Source: Paenibacillus mangrovi (GTDB lineage Bacteria; Bacillota; Bacilli; Paenibacillales; Paenibacillaceae). Taken from it: 64,000 nucleotides of DNA. Both the position numbers and the translations under genes were made by a program. Location: positions 372,001 to 436,000 of the forward strand of contig NZ_JALIRP010000004.1 in assembly GCF_022898935.1 (NCBI RefSeq). Reading direction: 5' to 3'. The notes beneath the pieces were generated by a model. The model did no database searches. It worked only from the letters and a program-made list of their open reading frames with translations, and was not told the origin of the DNA. This document shows positions 24,757 to 33,891 of the stretch, piece by piece. Within the stretch, counting starts at the first letter, position 1, and each line of letters opens with the position of its first letter.

Positions 24757-25852
24757 AAGAACGCTTCTGTGAAAGTACGTTGATTGACGTTTTTCTTATT
24801 TTCCGCTTGTCGAGCTGCCCTTGTCGCCACATACTTGCTGCCTCTCCAAGCAGGCTCTGGTTCTGATGTACTCCCGGATCAGCGTTCATCATCAGCACCG
24901 CTCCCCTGCCAGTATATGGATGAGCAATCAGCATGCATTGATACCCCACTCCCCACCCAAGAGACGAAATCTCCAGTTGACCGTTCGAGGTATCCAAAAA
25001 TACGCCAAGGCCTGTCCATTGAAAACAGCCCTGGGGCAAGATCATGTCACTGGCGGTCTCGGCAGAAATAACGAGCCTCCCCCTCCCGTGAACAGAGTTC
25101 ATGAGTTCTATCAACAACAACGCCAAATCTGATGGCGTCGCCCACAGTCCTGCAGCCGCCGGAAATGGATATATTGTATAAGGGTCCTGAAGTCGTTCAC
25201 CATGCTTGTTATGTCCGCTTGCTGATCCTGGCCGGATATCCATATCCGACGTAACGATCCTGCTGTGATTCATATGTAGAGGTTCAAATATCTTTTCCTG
25301 CATCAGTCGTTCAAAGGACTTGCCGGTTACATCCTCGATCAGCTGCTGAAGAATGCGATAACCTGTATCCGAATATATAAACTGGCTGCCCGGCTCTGCC
25401 ATCAAAGCAGCAGGTTTTGGGCTGTAATATGTCGTTCCTTCCAACAGATCCGCCATGGTGGGAGCCCCATATTCTCTGGAAAATACACCGAAGCTTCCTT
25501 CCGGATCAGCGAAACCCGCTTGATGACTAAGGAGCCTGCGCAATGTAATATCTCGGGAATCATACAAGGGATCTTCAGGTATTTTCCAAGCAACCAGACG
25601 CCCGCACACATCCTCATCCAGTCCAAGAATCCCTTCTTCCACTAATAGAAGGACCAACATAGCCGCGGCAAATTTGCTGATGGAGCAAGCGTTAAACATC
25701 GTATCAGCTTGAATCGGTTTTCCACTCCCTAAACCCGTCTCCCCCCAGCATTCTTGACGATTCAACATTCCATGATCGATCAACGCCATGCTTAATCCAG
25801 GAATATTCCCCTTTCTCATCCGTTCTACAGCATTCCAAGCGTCTTTTTTCAA
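24755..25852 (-). CDS. Beta-lactamase-family serine hydrolase (class C-like)
   Basis: This 365-residue protein of the beta-lactamase/DD-peptidase (PBP4*/EstB-like) family has the nucleophile motif SISK (in ACSISKFAAAML, about 57-60) and the tyrosine motif YSDTGY (second motif YSD in place of YAN). The third motif is unclear. There is no signal peptide, so it is probably cytoplasmic. The start is a TTG about 11 bases after GTGAGGG; the next in-frame ATG is 11 codons later without a ribosome site. Its promoter carries a LexA-type box, so it may belong to the SOS regulon. The substrate is unknown. Confidence 0.78.
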   Translation of the reverse strand: MKKDAWNAVERMRKGNIPGLSMALIDHGMLNRQECWGETGLGSGKPIQADTMFNACSISKFAAAMLVLLLVEEGILGLDEDVCGRLVAWKIPEDPLYDSRDITLRRLLSHQAGFADPEGSFGVFSREYGAPTMADLLEGTTYYSPKPAALMAEPGSQFIYSDTGYRILQQLIEDVTGKSFERLMQEKIFEPLHMNHSRIVTSDMDIRPGSASGHNKHGERLQDPYTIYPFPAAAGLWATPSDLALLLIELMNSVHGRGRLVISAETASDMILPQGCFQWTGLGVFLDTSNGQLEISSLGWGVGYQCMLIAHPYTGRGAVLMMNADPGVHQNQSLLGEAASMWRQGQLDKRKIRKTSINVLSQKRS

Positions 25853-25899
25853 ACCGGCTAACCCTCACTCTCTCCCACTGATTCAATACTAATAATCCA

Positions 25900-25928
25900 A
25901 TTATAGAACATTTGTTCGCTTTTATCAA
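25900..25928 (-). promoter_or_regulatory. Promoter with embedded LexA box, upstream of the serine hydrolase
   Basis: Minus strand TTGATA (25923-25928), 17-base spacer, TATAAT (25900-25905). The spacer and first base of the -10 contain CGAACAAATGTTCT (25905-25918), which matches the CGAAC-N4-GTTY operator with fully consensus arms except the last base. Confidence 0.8.
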
Positions 25929-25995
25929 TAAGAGGCTGTTTGGGAGTGGCAGAGCTCAATTACGATCGTACGAACGCAGCAGTATCGAATAAGAA

Positions 25996-27189
25996 TTATG
26001 GGCATACCCGGCTGATACCGGACTCCGCTGCCAACCGCTGGCGATACTCTGTCGGTGTGACATTCATGCGCTTGCGGAATACCTGCGTAAAATGCTTTAC
26101 ATCCTGATACCCGATTTTCTCAGCGATATCGGCTAGCTTAAGCTGGGTATGCTCGAGCAAATGAACTGCCTTTTCCATCCGCACTCCCGTGACATACTCT
26201 TTAAACCCGCTGCCCGTCTTTTGTTTGAACACCTGACTGAAGTACGCCGGATTCAAAAAGACAACGGAAGCTACCTTTTCCAGGGTAACGTCAGTTTTAT
26301 AGTTGGCGCGGATATACTGCACAGCAACTTCCATAGCGCGATTTCCGCCCGGTGCGTAATAATCGAACTCCAGCGTTCCTGAATCCCGAACCATCTGCTG
26401 AATGACGGCCGGAATATTGTCAAAATGATGGATCTCATCCGACAGCTGAATCTGAAAAGGAACCTTAACGTAGTTTTTCAGATGTGTCCGCAGTTCATCC
26501 ACCAAGCTCTTCATGCCGTCTTTGGTGCTCACGGTAATTAGGCCAAGCAGGCTTTTACCGTCCAGGCTGGTGACGAATCCTTCACCATACCTTTCGATCA
26601 GCTCGTTCAGCACATTCTCGATGATGAAATGCTCTAGTTGCACCGTATTATCGCTTTCCATTTTGATGAGTGCCAATTGAAAATGGTGATGCCGCTCCAC
26701 AAACGGGGCGATATCCATATTGCCTATATCCAGGCCCATCGCCCACCGCTGAATTACAGCCTCCCGCAAAAACTTCAAATTACTGCGAAGCATCTTGGCT
26801 TCCTGCTGCTGCTCAGCATCCCGCTCTACTTCTTCACTCAGCTGCCCGATCATGGACACCAGCAGATCCTTGCCGATCGGCTTCAACAAGTAATCTTTTG
26901 CTCCGAGTCTCACCGCTTCCTTCGCGTACGCAAATTCCGAATAGGCGGAGATAATGACCCATTTGATATGCGGATAACTGCTTCTAGACAGCTTCATTAA
27001 TTCCAGTCCGGTCATGCCCGGCATCAAAATATCTGTTAGCACTACATCGATATTGCCGCCTCTGAGGATGTTTACCGCTTCACCTGGACTCTCTGCCAAT
27101 TGTACGCCATGCTCAGGAAAAGCCCTCAGTATCGTCCGTTTGATCCCTTCCCTAATTACACTCTCATCATCCACGATCAATATGTTCAT
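25996..27189 (-). CDS. Response regulator, YesN/AraC type
   Basis: This 397-residue protein has a CheY-like receiver at residues 1-125 (VDDES acidic pocket, phospho-Asp in VLTDILMPG about residue 54, conserved lysine in YLLKPIG), a middle region, and a C-terminal AraC double helix-turn-helix from about 295 (VASVVFLNPAYFSQVFKQKTG, IAEKIGYQDVKHFTQVFRK). It should activate the neighbouring sugar ABC genes when phosphorylated by the sensor kinase, whose gene overlaps its start by 23 bases. Confidence 0.9.
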   Translation of the reverse strand: MNILIVDDESVIREGIKRTILRAFPEHGVQLAESPGEAVNILRGGNIDVVLTDILMPGMTGLELMKLSRSSYPHIKWVIISAYSEFAYAKEAVRLGAKDYLLKPIGKDLLVSMIGQLSEEVERDAEQQQEAKMLRSNLKFLREAVIQRWAMGLDIGNMDIAPFVERHHHFQLALIKMESDNTVQLEHFIIENVLNELIERYGEGFVTSLDGKSLLGLITVSTKDGMKSLVDELRTHLKNYVKVPFQIQLSDEIHHFDNIPAVIQQMVRDSGTLEFDYYAPGGNRAMEVAVQYIRANYKTDVTLEKVASVVFLNPAYFSQVFKQKTGSGFKEYVTGVRMEKAVHLLEHTQLKLADIAEKIGYQDVKHFTQVFRKRMNVTPTEYRQRLAAESGISRVCP

Positions 27190-28981
27190 GGTCTATCTCC
27201 CCTTTCAATGGAATCGGAATGGTGATAACCACGGTCGTCCCCTGCTTAAGCTCACTTTGAATCTGCAGCCCGTATGTTTCTCCGAACATCATAACGAGCC
27301 GATCGTGAACATTCCGAAGCCCTATACCGCGTCTCTGTCCGGACTGTCCGGCGTTTGACGCTTCTGGCTGCCTCTGTGATAATGTCTCTTTTACTCTCGT
27401 GAGCGTCTGTTCATCCATGCCCACGCCGTTATCTTCAATGATGATATGCAGCTTACCCCCATGGGCTTCCGTGCTCACTTTCAGAAATCCGATGCTGCCC
27501 TGTGGCTCCAGCCCGTACTTCACCGCATTTTCAATGATGGGCTGTATCGTCATTTTCGGAAGCGTGACTTCCAGCCAGAGTTCATCTGCAGCAATTTCCG
27601 TATGAAGTCTTCCGCCAAGTCTTGTTTCAATAATCGTCAAATAATGCCGTATTTGCTCCAGTTCGCTCCCGAGCGTCGTACGCGACGCTTCTTCCCAGTT
27701 ACTGCTGTATCTGAACATTTGCGATAGAGACAGTACCACACGGCTCAAGCGCTCGTTTTCCTGCTCATCCAGCATCCAGTAGATCATGTCCAGTGTATTG
27801 TAGAGGAAATGCGGATTGACTTGTGCCTGAAGCGCCTGCAGCTGCGCATTTTTTTCGCTGACCGTAGAAATTTTAATTGTCTCGATCAGCTCATCCATCC
27901 GGTAGACCATCCGGTTAAAGGACGAGACCAGACTATTGATTTCATCAAAAGAATTTACATCGACTGAACCGTTGAAGTTCCCCATCTCCACCTTCTTCAT
28001 CTCACGGATGAGCAGCTTGAGCGGCGAGGCAATATTGCGGGAAACGATGGACGCCAGAACCGCGGACAAAATAATCAGCACCAGCACCACAATAATCAAA
28101 ACTTTCGTCGTTTGATATACTTCCGCCTGGATATCTTTATTCGGCGTTAAACCATAGATGGTCCAACCGGCCATCGAAGTGTTAGCGGCTACGATCAACT
28201 GATCGGAAGTTTTATCCACGACGATACTTTCGTCCGGGGATGGCCTTGGAAGTTTATCAAGTTCCGGCCGCTTTGTGCCTTTTTGTTCAGATGATGCAAT
28301 GATCTTGTTGTCCTCGTCCAATATGTACACCCGAGTTCCCGGACTGATGCTCACATTAGACAGCGCTTCCATAATAGGAGACGGATTTGTTTCGATGACA
28401 AGAATACCAATCTCCTTATGGCTGGTCAGATCATACAACTTGCGTCCGAAAACGAATACCTTCTCCTGCTGCTGCATCGTGTTGATTGGAGAACCGGGAT
28501 AGAGTCCGAGCCACACCATGTTACCTGAGGATTCTCCCAGCTTTTTATACCATTCGGTCTGTGCATAGTTGTTGTCGATGACCCCGGCAAATTGTCTCTC
28601 ATAACTGTAGACCTTTCCGTCATTCGACAAAATATGAATGCCTACCACATCGTTTCGCGAATAGTAGGCTGCTCCGATAATATTGGTGATGGTTCGTTCA
28701 TTCATGACCGCAACCGAAGGATTGGATGCTGTCTCCTGAAGCAGGCGCGTCAGCTCATAGTTGCTGTTCAGCGATTTGGACAGGCTGTTGTAGCCTTGTA
28801 GCATCAGGTTGAACAGACCAGCGGTTTGAGAAATATTTTTCTCGGCAATATCGCTGACTTTCGAATGGATAATAGAAAGAGTTCGATTATAATACAAAAT
28901 ACTCATTAGGATCAAAATCCCGGTCATGCATCCCATAAATAGCAGAAACAAGCGGTTGTGTATGGATCGGAAGCGTCTCAC
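27167..28981 (-). CDS. Sensor histidine kinase, YesM type
   Basis: The protein has about 604 residues from a GTG start (28979-28981) that follows AAAGGAG; an upstream in-frame ATG at 29012-29014 is less likely because it overlaps that site. It has two membrane helices flanking a Cache-like extracellular domain, HAMP after about residue 300, and a His_kinase/HATPase pair with QVNPHFLYNTLD (phospho-accepting His), IENAVKYGLEP (N box), and DNGVGMD and RRGIGLRN G boxes. It is the YesM family partner of the response regulator and probably senses an extracellular sugar or its binding protein. Confidence 0.9.
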   Translation of the reverse strand: MRRFRSIHNRLFLLFMGCMTGILILMSILYYNRTLSIIHSKVSDIAEKNISQTAGLFNLMLQGYNSLSKSLNSNYELTRLLQETASNPSVAVMNERTITNIIGAAYYSRNDVVGIHILSNDGKVYSYERQFAGVIDNNYAQTEWYKKLGESSGNMVWLGLYPGSPINTMQQQEKVFVFGRKLYDLTSHKEIGILVIETNPSPIMEALSNVSISPGTRVYILDEDNKIIASSEQKGTKRPELDKLPRPSPDESIVVDKTSDQLIVAANTSMAGWTIYGLTPNKDIQAEVYQTTKVLIIVVLVLIILSAVLASIVSRNIASPLKLLIREMKKVEMGNFNGSVDVNSFDEINSLVSSFNRMVYRMDELIETIKISTVSEKNAQLQALQAQVNPHFLYNTLDMIYWMLDEQENERLSRVVLSLSQMFRYSSNWEEASRTTLGSELEQIRHYLTIIETRLGGRLHTEIAADELWLEVTLPKMTIQPIIENAVKYGLEPQGSIGFLKVSTEAHGGKLHIIIEDNGVGMDEQTLTRVKETLSQRQPEASNAGQSGQRRGIGLRNVHDRLVMMFGETYGLQIQSELKQGTTVVITIPIPLKGEIDHEHIDRG

Positions 28982-29069
28982 AATTGATGTGCTCTCCTTT
29001 CGGGAAATCGACATTTCGTGTCAATTTTAGCATACTCTCCGCTTGTTCCGTACTATCTTTTTTAATAGT

Positions 29070-29948
29070 TCAGCCCTTTACCGCGCCAGCCACCATCCCC
29101 TGCGTAATTTTGTCCGACAACAGGAAGTAGATAATGATGACCGGAAGTGCGCCCAGTACCAGATAGGCTCCGATCGCGCCATAGTTGACGGAATATTGGC
29201 TGACAAAGCTGTTGACACCAAAAGGCAGCGTCTTAAGCTTTTCCGACGAAATGAATGTCGCTGCCAGGATGTACTCATTCCAGATGTTAATGAAAGTCAA
29301 AATACAAACTGTCATGACAGGCGGAACAGACACCGGTAAAATAATGCTGCGGAAAATCCTCCATATGCTCGCACCATCGATAACCGCTGACTCTTCAATC
29401 TCATGTGGAATGGACTTCATGAACCCGCTTAAGATAAACACGGCAATCGGCATTTGAAAAGCAACATAAGGCAATATCAGCGACAGGTGCGTGTTCAATA
29501 TATGCATATTCTTGAAAATAATCATCAGTGGCAGCAGGGTCGCCTGCATCGGAATCATCATTCCAACGAGGAACAGCAGCATGACAACCTGCCCATAACG
29601 CCAGCGAAACCGGCTGATGGCATACGCACAAAGGGAGCTTAGCAAAATGACCGTAACCATCGTTATTGATGTTACAAACAAGCTGTTTAGCAGATACTGA
29701 AAGTAATTCCCTTCAAGCGCTGCGCTGTAATTGCTCCACTGAGGCGAATGCGGGAGGGCAAAAAAACTGCCTGATAAAATCTCTTCATTGGTTTTGAATG
29801 AATATAAAAACAGCCAGAGCAGCGGGTATACCTGAGTCACCACAAGGATGGACAAGAACAGGATGGCGATTATTTTCGCAATAGAAAACCGTCCGCGACG
29901 GGCAGTTGCTGTCCGCTTGTTCAACGTAACCACAGTACTTGTATTCAT
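29070..29948 (-). CDS. Carbohydrate ABC transporter permease (MalG-type)
   Basis: The protein has 292 residues from an ATG preceded by a perfect AAAGGAGG (an in-frame start 26 codons earlier is rejected). It has six predicted membrane helices and an EAA loop (EIEESAVIDGASIWRIFRSI) that contacts the ATPase. It is the second permease of the importer. The locus encodes no ATPase, so it probably uses a shared MsmK/UgpC-type ATPase encoded elsewhere. Confidence 0.9.
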   Translation of the reverse strand: MNTSTVVTLNKRTATARRGRFSIAKIIAILFLSILVVTQVYPLLWLFLYSFKTNEEILSGSFFALPHSPQWSNYSAALEGNYFQYLLNSLFVTSITMVTVILLSSLCAYAISRFRWRYGQVVMLLFLVGMMIPMQATLLPLMIIFKNMHILNTHLSLILPYVAFQMPIAVFILSGFMKSIPHEIEESAVIDGASIWRIFRSIILPVSVPPVMTVCILTFINIWNEYILAATFISSEKLKTLPFGVNSFVSQYSVNYGAIGAYLVLGALPVIIIYFLLSDKITQGMVAGAVKG

Positions 29949-29962
29949 GGCGATTTCCTCCT

Positions 29963-30853
29963 TTACGAGAACCGTTTCTCCAGTTTGTTGAATAACAGGT
30001 TGATCAGGAACGTTGCAAACAGACACAAAATCACCAAAAATGTCGCGATTGAGCTTCCGTAACCGTATTTCATGGATAGGAAGGACATGTTATACATGTG
30101 CGTCGAGATCACGTCAGTGGCATGTGCTGGACCGCCGCCCGTCATGACCATGATCATATCGAATGACTGCAGTGAACCGATGAACGCAAGCACAATCGAA
30201 ATTTTGAAGATCGGGATGATGTTCGGGAACGTAATATAACGGTCAGCTGTAAAACCTTCGGCGCCGTCAATTCGTGCAGCTTCATAAATTTCTTCCGGTA
30301 CATTCAAAATGCCTGTGTACTGGATCAGCGTGTGATATCCAAGATATTGCCACAGTGCCACAAAATACAGCGAGTACATGGCTACAGACGGATCGGTGAG
30401 CCAAGAATGAGTCCAGGATCCAAGCCCGATCGCTTCCAATACCTGATTTAGCATGCCGCCCATCGATGCGGGGTTATAGATCGTCTTCCACAGCTGACCT
30501 ACAATGACAACCGACAGAATTACAGGTAAAAAGTAGCTGGAGACCAGAAAATTCGGTCTGCGGATATAACGTTTCAGCAAGATGGCTACCAGGAGCGCAA
30601 TCGGAATCTCTGCCATAGAAAAGACGGCAAACATTAATGTTCTTTTCACAGCCGGCCAGAAAACCGGATCATGGAAGAACAGATTTTTAAAATTTTCAAG
30701 CCCGATGAATTTGGGATCCCCGATTCCGTTCCAATCCAGCAAACCACTGTACATGGATACAATAATCGGCACAAACACGATACCTATATAAATGATTAAG
30801 CTAGGCAGTACAAACGCGGCAATCGTCAGACGGGAGACCTTCAGCACGTTCAT
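29963..30853 (-). CDS. Carbohydrate ABC transporter permease (MalF-type)
   Basis: This 296-residue protein has six predicted helices and an EAA loop (EEIYEAARIDGAEGFTADRYI, shown in part). It is the upstream permease partner, preceded by AGGAGGGGG and separated from the binding-protein gene by 91 bases containing a hairpin. It forms the channel with the MalG-type permease. The substrate cannot be read from the sequence, though the family typically takes oligosaccharides. Confidence 0.9.
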   Translation of the reverse strand: MNVLKVSRLTIAAFVLPSLIIYIGIVFVPIIVSMYSGLLDWNGIGDPKFIGLENFKNLFFHDPVFWPAVKRTLMFAVFSMAEIPIALLVAILLKRYIRRPNFLVSSYFLPVILSVVIVGQLWKTIYNPASMGGMLNQVLEAIGLGSWTHSWLTDPSVAMYSLYFVALWQYLGYHTLIQYTGILNVPEEIYEAARIDGAEGFTADRYITFPNIIPIFKISIVLAFIGSLQSFDMIMVMTGGGPAHATDVISTHMYNMSFLSMKYGYGSSIATFLVILCLFATFLINLLFNKLEKRFS

Positions 30854-30892
30854 AAAATACCCCCTCCTCTTCTGGCTGGTCTTTAAGGACTG

Positions 30893-30931
30893 GAAGGGAA
30901 CTGCATGCAGCCTTCAGCACGCGTTCCCTTC
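30893..30931 (-). repeat. Inverted repeat between binding-protein and permease genes
   Basis: GAAGGGAAC (30893-30901) pairs with GTTCCCTTC (30923-30931) with an inner GC-rich loop. There is no T-run, so it is likely an mRNA-stabilising or processing hairpin giving excess binding protein over permease, as in malE-malF layouts. Confidence 0.6.
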
Positions 30932-30944
30932 TCCACGGTCATGC

Positions 30945-32276
30945 TTATTTATTGTTTTCTTCAAATGCAGCCTGATGTTCTTTTGCAACTTCAGCCGCAT
31001 CCTTTTTCTGAGCAAACAGGTTCTGGATGCTGGTCAAGTGAACTTGAGCCGTGGCCGGATTCATCGTATTATCGAATGCCAGGTCGCCACCCTTTACTTC
31101 TTTGAAGAGATTCAGCACTTCCATAGCCATGTCGGAGTATCCAGCAGCTTTAAAGTCGCCGTCTACCTTTTGACCGATACCTACTGCGCCTTTGGCTTCA
31201 AATGCTTCTTTAGGGAAGCTCATCATAAACCAGTTCAGGAACGCTTTCGTTTCTTCCAGATGTTTGCTGTCTGCAGAGATCGCGAATGCGCTTCCAGGTG
31301 CCAGCATGAATTCATCCGGATTCCCTTTGCCGTTGATGGTTGGGAACTTGAATACGCCAACTTTTCCGTTCACAGAAGAGGTTTCAATACCGCCGGTTGC
31401 CCAGGTACCCATGAAGTACATCGCTGCTTTACCTGTTTTGAAGAGGTTTTCGCCTGCGTTGTAATCAAAGGATGTTGCGCCATCCTGGAAAGCTCCAGCC
31501 TGAACCAGGCTTTCGAATGCGTTAACGGCTTCGACGAAGGCAGGATCTTCAAACGTTTTCTTTTTATCCAGTACATCCTGCAGGAATCCAGGACCGTTAT
31601 TGGTGCGAAGCAGCATGTTCATGAACAGGAACGAACCCGTCCAGCTGTCTTTTTCACCGATCGCCATCGGCTGGATGCCTTTGGATTTCAAAGTTTTCAC
31701 GACATCTAGCATTTCTTCGAAAGTCGTTGGCACTTTTACGCCTGCTTGATCGAAAAGCTCCTTGTTGTAGTACACAACCGCGATGTTGTTGCCGTCAGGC
31801 AGTGCGTATGTATTGCCGTCAAAGCTGTACCAATCGAGAAGTCCGTCCTGGAATGTATCCTTCAGTCCGTTCTGATCCAGCATATCGTTCAGTGGAGCCA
31901 GAAGCTTCGCGTCGACAAAAGGCTTCATTTGCGCGGATGGATTCACTACCGTGATATCCGGCATTTCCTTCGAAGCAGCCTGCGTTTTCAGCTTAAGCTT
32001 TTGCTGGTCGGTATTCAGTGAATCCAGCTCGATTTTAATGTTTGGATGATCGGTTTCATACTGTTTGACCAATTTGTTCATCAGCTGGTTTTTCGGGTCG
32101 GTCGGATCCGGATAAATGTTTTGGAATGTGATCGTAATATTCTTTTCCGATGTATTGCTGGATGATCCAGTAGATGAAGTGCTTCCATCATCAGACTTGC
32201 TGCCGCCACAGGCAGTCAAGCTGATGGCCAGTGTGCCCGTAAGTACCAAGCTTAACAATTTCGACATCTTCGCCAT
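30945..32276 (-). CDS. Extracellular sugar-binding lipoprotein of an ABC importer
   Basis: This 443-residue solute-binding protein (family 1) has a signal peptide with lipobox SLTAC (Cys 23), then a Ser-rich linker. It has the two-lobed fold typical of family 1 (ITITFQNIYPDP start; NAGENLFKTGKAAMYFMGTWA in lobe II). It captures a sugar and delivers it to the adjacent permeases. It is the first gene of the transporter operon, starting after AAGGGGAT. The identity of the sugar is unknown. Confidence 0.9.
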   Translation of the reverse strand: MAKMSKLLSLVLTGTLAISLTACGGSKSDDGSTSSTGSSSNTSEKNITITFQNIYPDPTDPKNQLMNKLVKQYETDHPNIKIELDSLNTDQQKLKLKTQAASKEMPDITVVNPSAQMKPFVDAKLLAPLNDMLDQNGLKDTFQDGLLDWYSFDGNTYALPDGNNIAVVYYNKELFDQAGVKVPTTFEEMLDVVKTLKSKGIQPMAIGEKDSWTGSFLFMNMLLRTNNGPGFLQDVLDKKKTFEDPAFVEAVNAFESLVQAGAFQDGATSFDYNAGENLFKTGKAAMYFMGTWATGGIETSSVNGKVGVFKFPTINGKGNPDEFMLAPGSAFAISADSKHLEETKAFLNWFMMSFPKEAFEAKGAVGIGQKVDGDFKAAGYSDMAMEVLNLFKEVKGGDLAFDNTMNPATAQVHLTSIQNLFAQKKDAAEVAKEHQAAFEENNK

Positions 32277-32424
32277 CGTTTTATCCCCTTTTTGTTTGGT
32301 ATAAACTCATTATGCAGGGAAATGACAAAGTTTGGGAGGTGAGAAATTCAGGTTTTAGGTTTAATTTCTATAGATTTCACGTGATGTTAACTTAAAAACC
32401 CATCTAGGAGAGTAATAGGCTAAT

Positions 32425-32456
32425 AAAAAACCCCGCCAGCATCATGCCAGCAGGGT
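32425..32456 (-). terminator. Intrinsic terminator of the YjcZ-type gene
   Basis: Minus strand: ACCCTGCTGGCA, 3-base loop region, TGCTGGCGGGGT (G-U pairs allowed), then TTTTTT. Confidence 0.8.
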
Positions 32457-32478
32457 CTTCAGTGATATTAATGAGATC

Positions 32479-32601
32479 TTAGAACCAGAATGCTCTTGTG
32501 ATGATAACCAGCAGAATGAACAAAACTAAAATTGCTCCGATATTGCTACCAAAATGTCCATAACCATAACCTACGCCTACTCCTCCAACAACTTCACTCA
32601 T
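32479..32601 (-). CDS. YjcZ-family small sporulation protein
   Basis: This 40-residue protein starts MSEVVGGVGVGYGYG and has a hydrophobic helix (IGAILVLFILLVIITRAFWF). The Gly/Tyr-rich head and short C-terminal helix are the hallmark of the YjcZ family of sporulation-associated membrane peptides. It starts at the ATG after AAGGAGGG; a longer frame (81 codons) is an upstream extension without support. Its role is unknown; Bacillus homologues are made in the forespore or spore coat stage. Confidence 0.85.
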   Translation of the reverse strand: MSEVVGGVGVGYGYGHFGSNIGAILVLFILLVIITRAFWF

Positions 32602-32710
32602 GAGTACACCCTCCTTAGGTTCAAGATACATAATATAGTATGGATAAATCCGGACTTGGTAAGGGCAATACGGCAAAAATAGAACGAGATCAATATTGGG
32701 ATGACATTCG

Positions 32711-33634
32711 TTATTTCCGTTCAATATCTTGCATTCTTTGTTCCAGATCAGAGACGTCCTCCGCTATACTTTGGATTAAGGCTAGGAGATTTTTTCTGAG
32801 CCGGTTTACAACAATTGCCGCTTCTTCTCGAGTCATGGGTGCCCCTGGCCTGCTGCCATCAAAATATTTATGGTCTGTAGCTTCCTTCCACGCATCTGCT
32901 GCCCAAGGACTGACCTGGTTGATATCACTATTCGTCTCTGACATTTTTACATCATCCTTTCTGGTTTGCTTCTTACCATACCGTTGGCGCAACTGGTCTA
33001 TCGTCCCGTCAAATTCGTTAAGGTCAACGCCTCCCGCGATCCCTGGAATCATACGACTGCCGTTCGGCAATACTCCACCAGATTTGCCATCACTGTATTG
33101 CCAGAAGTTCCAGCTGTTCCAGCCAGACGCATCCGCCGGTGCCTGATTGCTATACCTAGAAATCCACAATGGATAATCAGACAAGCCGCTAAAATTACCT
33201 ATAAATGACGGATAAGTGTAGAGCATAGGGATCGCACCAGTCAAACGATTGATCTCCTCTAAATAAGCCTTGGCGTTGGCCGAGAGAACCGCTTTACTCA
33301 AGCCATTTTTGTTACTCTCATAGTCCAGAACAAACGGAAGATCAAACAAGGCACTACCACCCGCCGCCTGAATTGCATTGTAAAACATCTGAGCCGCCAC
33401 CTTGGCCTTGTCCGCTGTCGTTACAGAATCATCCATGTAATGGTACGCACCAACCAGCAATCCTGCAGCCTTGGCGCCCTTGACATTTGACAGAAACATA
33501 GGATCCATACTGTTTTGCGTGGCTTTAATTAACACGAAAGAAATTCCAGCGCTTGCTACCTTTGGCCAGTCAATTACTCCTTGGTGATGAGATACGTCAA
33601 TGCCCTGAGCATTACCTTGTCTCCGACTTTGCAT
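32711..33634 (-). CDS. GH25 lysozyme with C-terminal SLH-like segment
   Basis: This 307-residue protein is a glycoside hydrolase family 25 muramidase over residues 1-200 (GIDVSHHQGVIDW with the first catalytic Asp, LPFVLDYESNKNGL with the catalytic Asp-Tyr-Glu, WQYSDGKSGG near the end). A C-terminal segment (SPWAADAWKEATDHKYFDGSRPG, TREEAAIVVNRL) resembles one S-layer/cell-wall-binding motif as found in phage endolysins, followed by a coiled-coil tail. No signal peptide is present, so it may be released by lysis or by the mother cell. It starts after GAGAGGGGTGA. Confidence 0.85.
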   Translation of the reverse strand: MQSRRQGNAQGIDVSHHQGVIDWPKVASAGISFVLIKATQNSMDPMFLSNVKGAKAAGLLVGAYHYMDDSVTTADKAKVAAQMFYNAIQAAGGSALFDLPFVLDYESNKNGLSKAVLSANAKAYLEEINRLTGAIPMLYTYPSFIGNFSGLSDYPLWISRYSNQAPADASGWNSWNFWQYSDGKSGGVLPNGSRMIPGIAGGVDLNEFDGTIDQLRQRYGKKQTRKDDVKMSETNSDINQVSPWAADAWKEATDHKYFDGSRPGAPMTREEAAIVVNRLRKNLLALIQSIAEDVSDLEQRMQDIERK

Positions 33635-33794
33635 TATTTATCACCCCTCTCATTTATATTTTTATTCCATATTATTTTTAAGATGGTCAAACCGCTTGTA
33701 TATTTTCTTCAATATTTACGGCTCACGTAACACTTGTGGATAAATCATTTCTTCTGCCTCTGAATATGAGAATCAACCTCTTTTTCGAAAATAT

Positions 33795-33824
33795 AAAAAA
33801 GGCCCCTCCACGGCATGGAGAGGC
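33795..33824 (-). terminator. Intrinsic terminator of glnA
   Basis: Minus strand: GCCTCTCCATG, CCG loop region, TGGAGGGGCC, then TTTTTT. It lies about 70 bases past the glnA stop. Confidence 0.88.
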
Positions 33825-33891
33825 TTCTGACATCTATATTATATCTTTCTAATAAAACCCCTCACACCATACGGCGCAAGGGATTTGATGA

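Noticed and set aside
30792..31709. Open frame of about 305 codons on the plus strand opposite the sugar-binding lipoprotein gene
   Set aside because: It covers a well-supported minus-strand gene and has no ribosome site or recognisable protein sequence.
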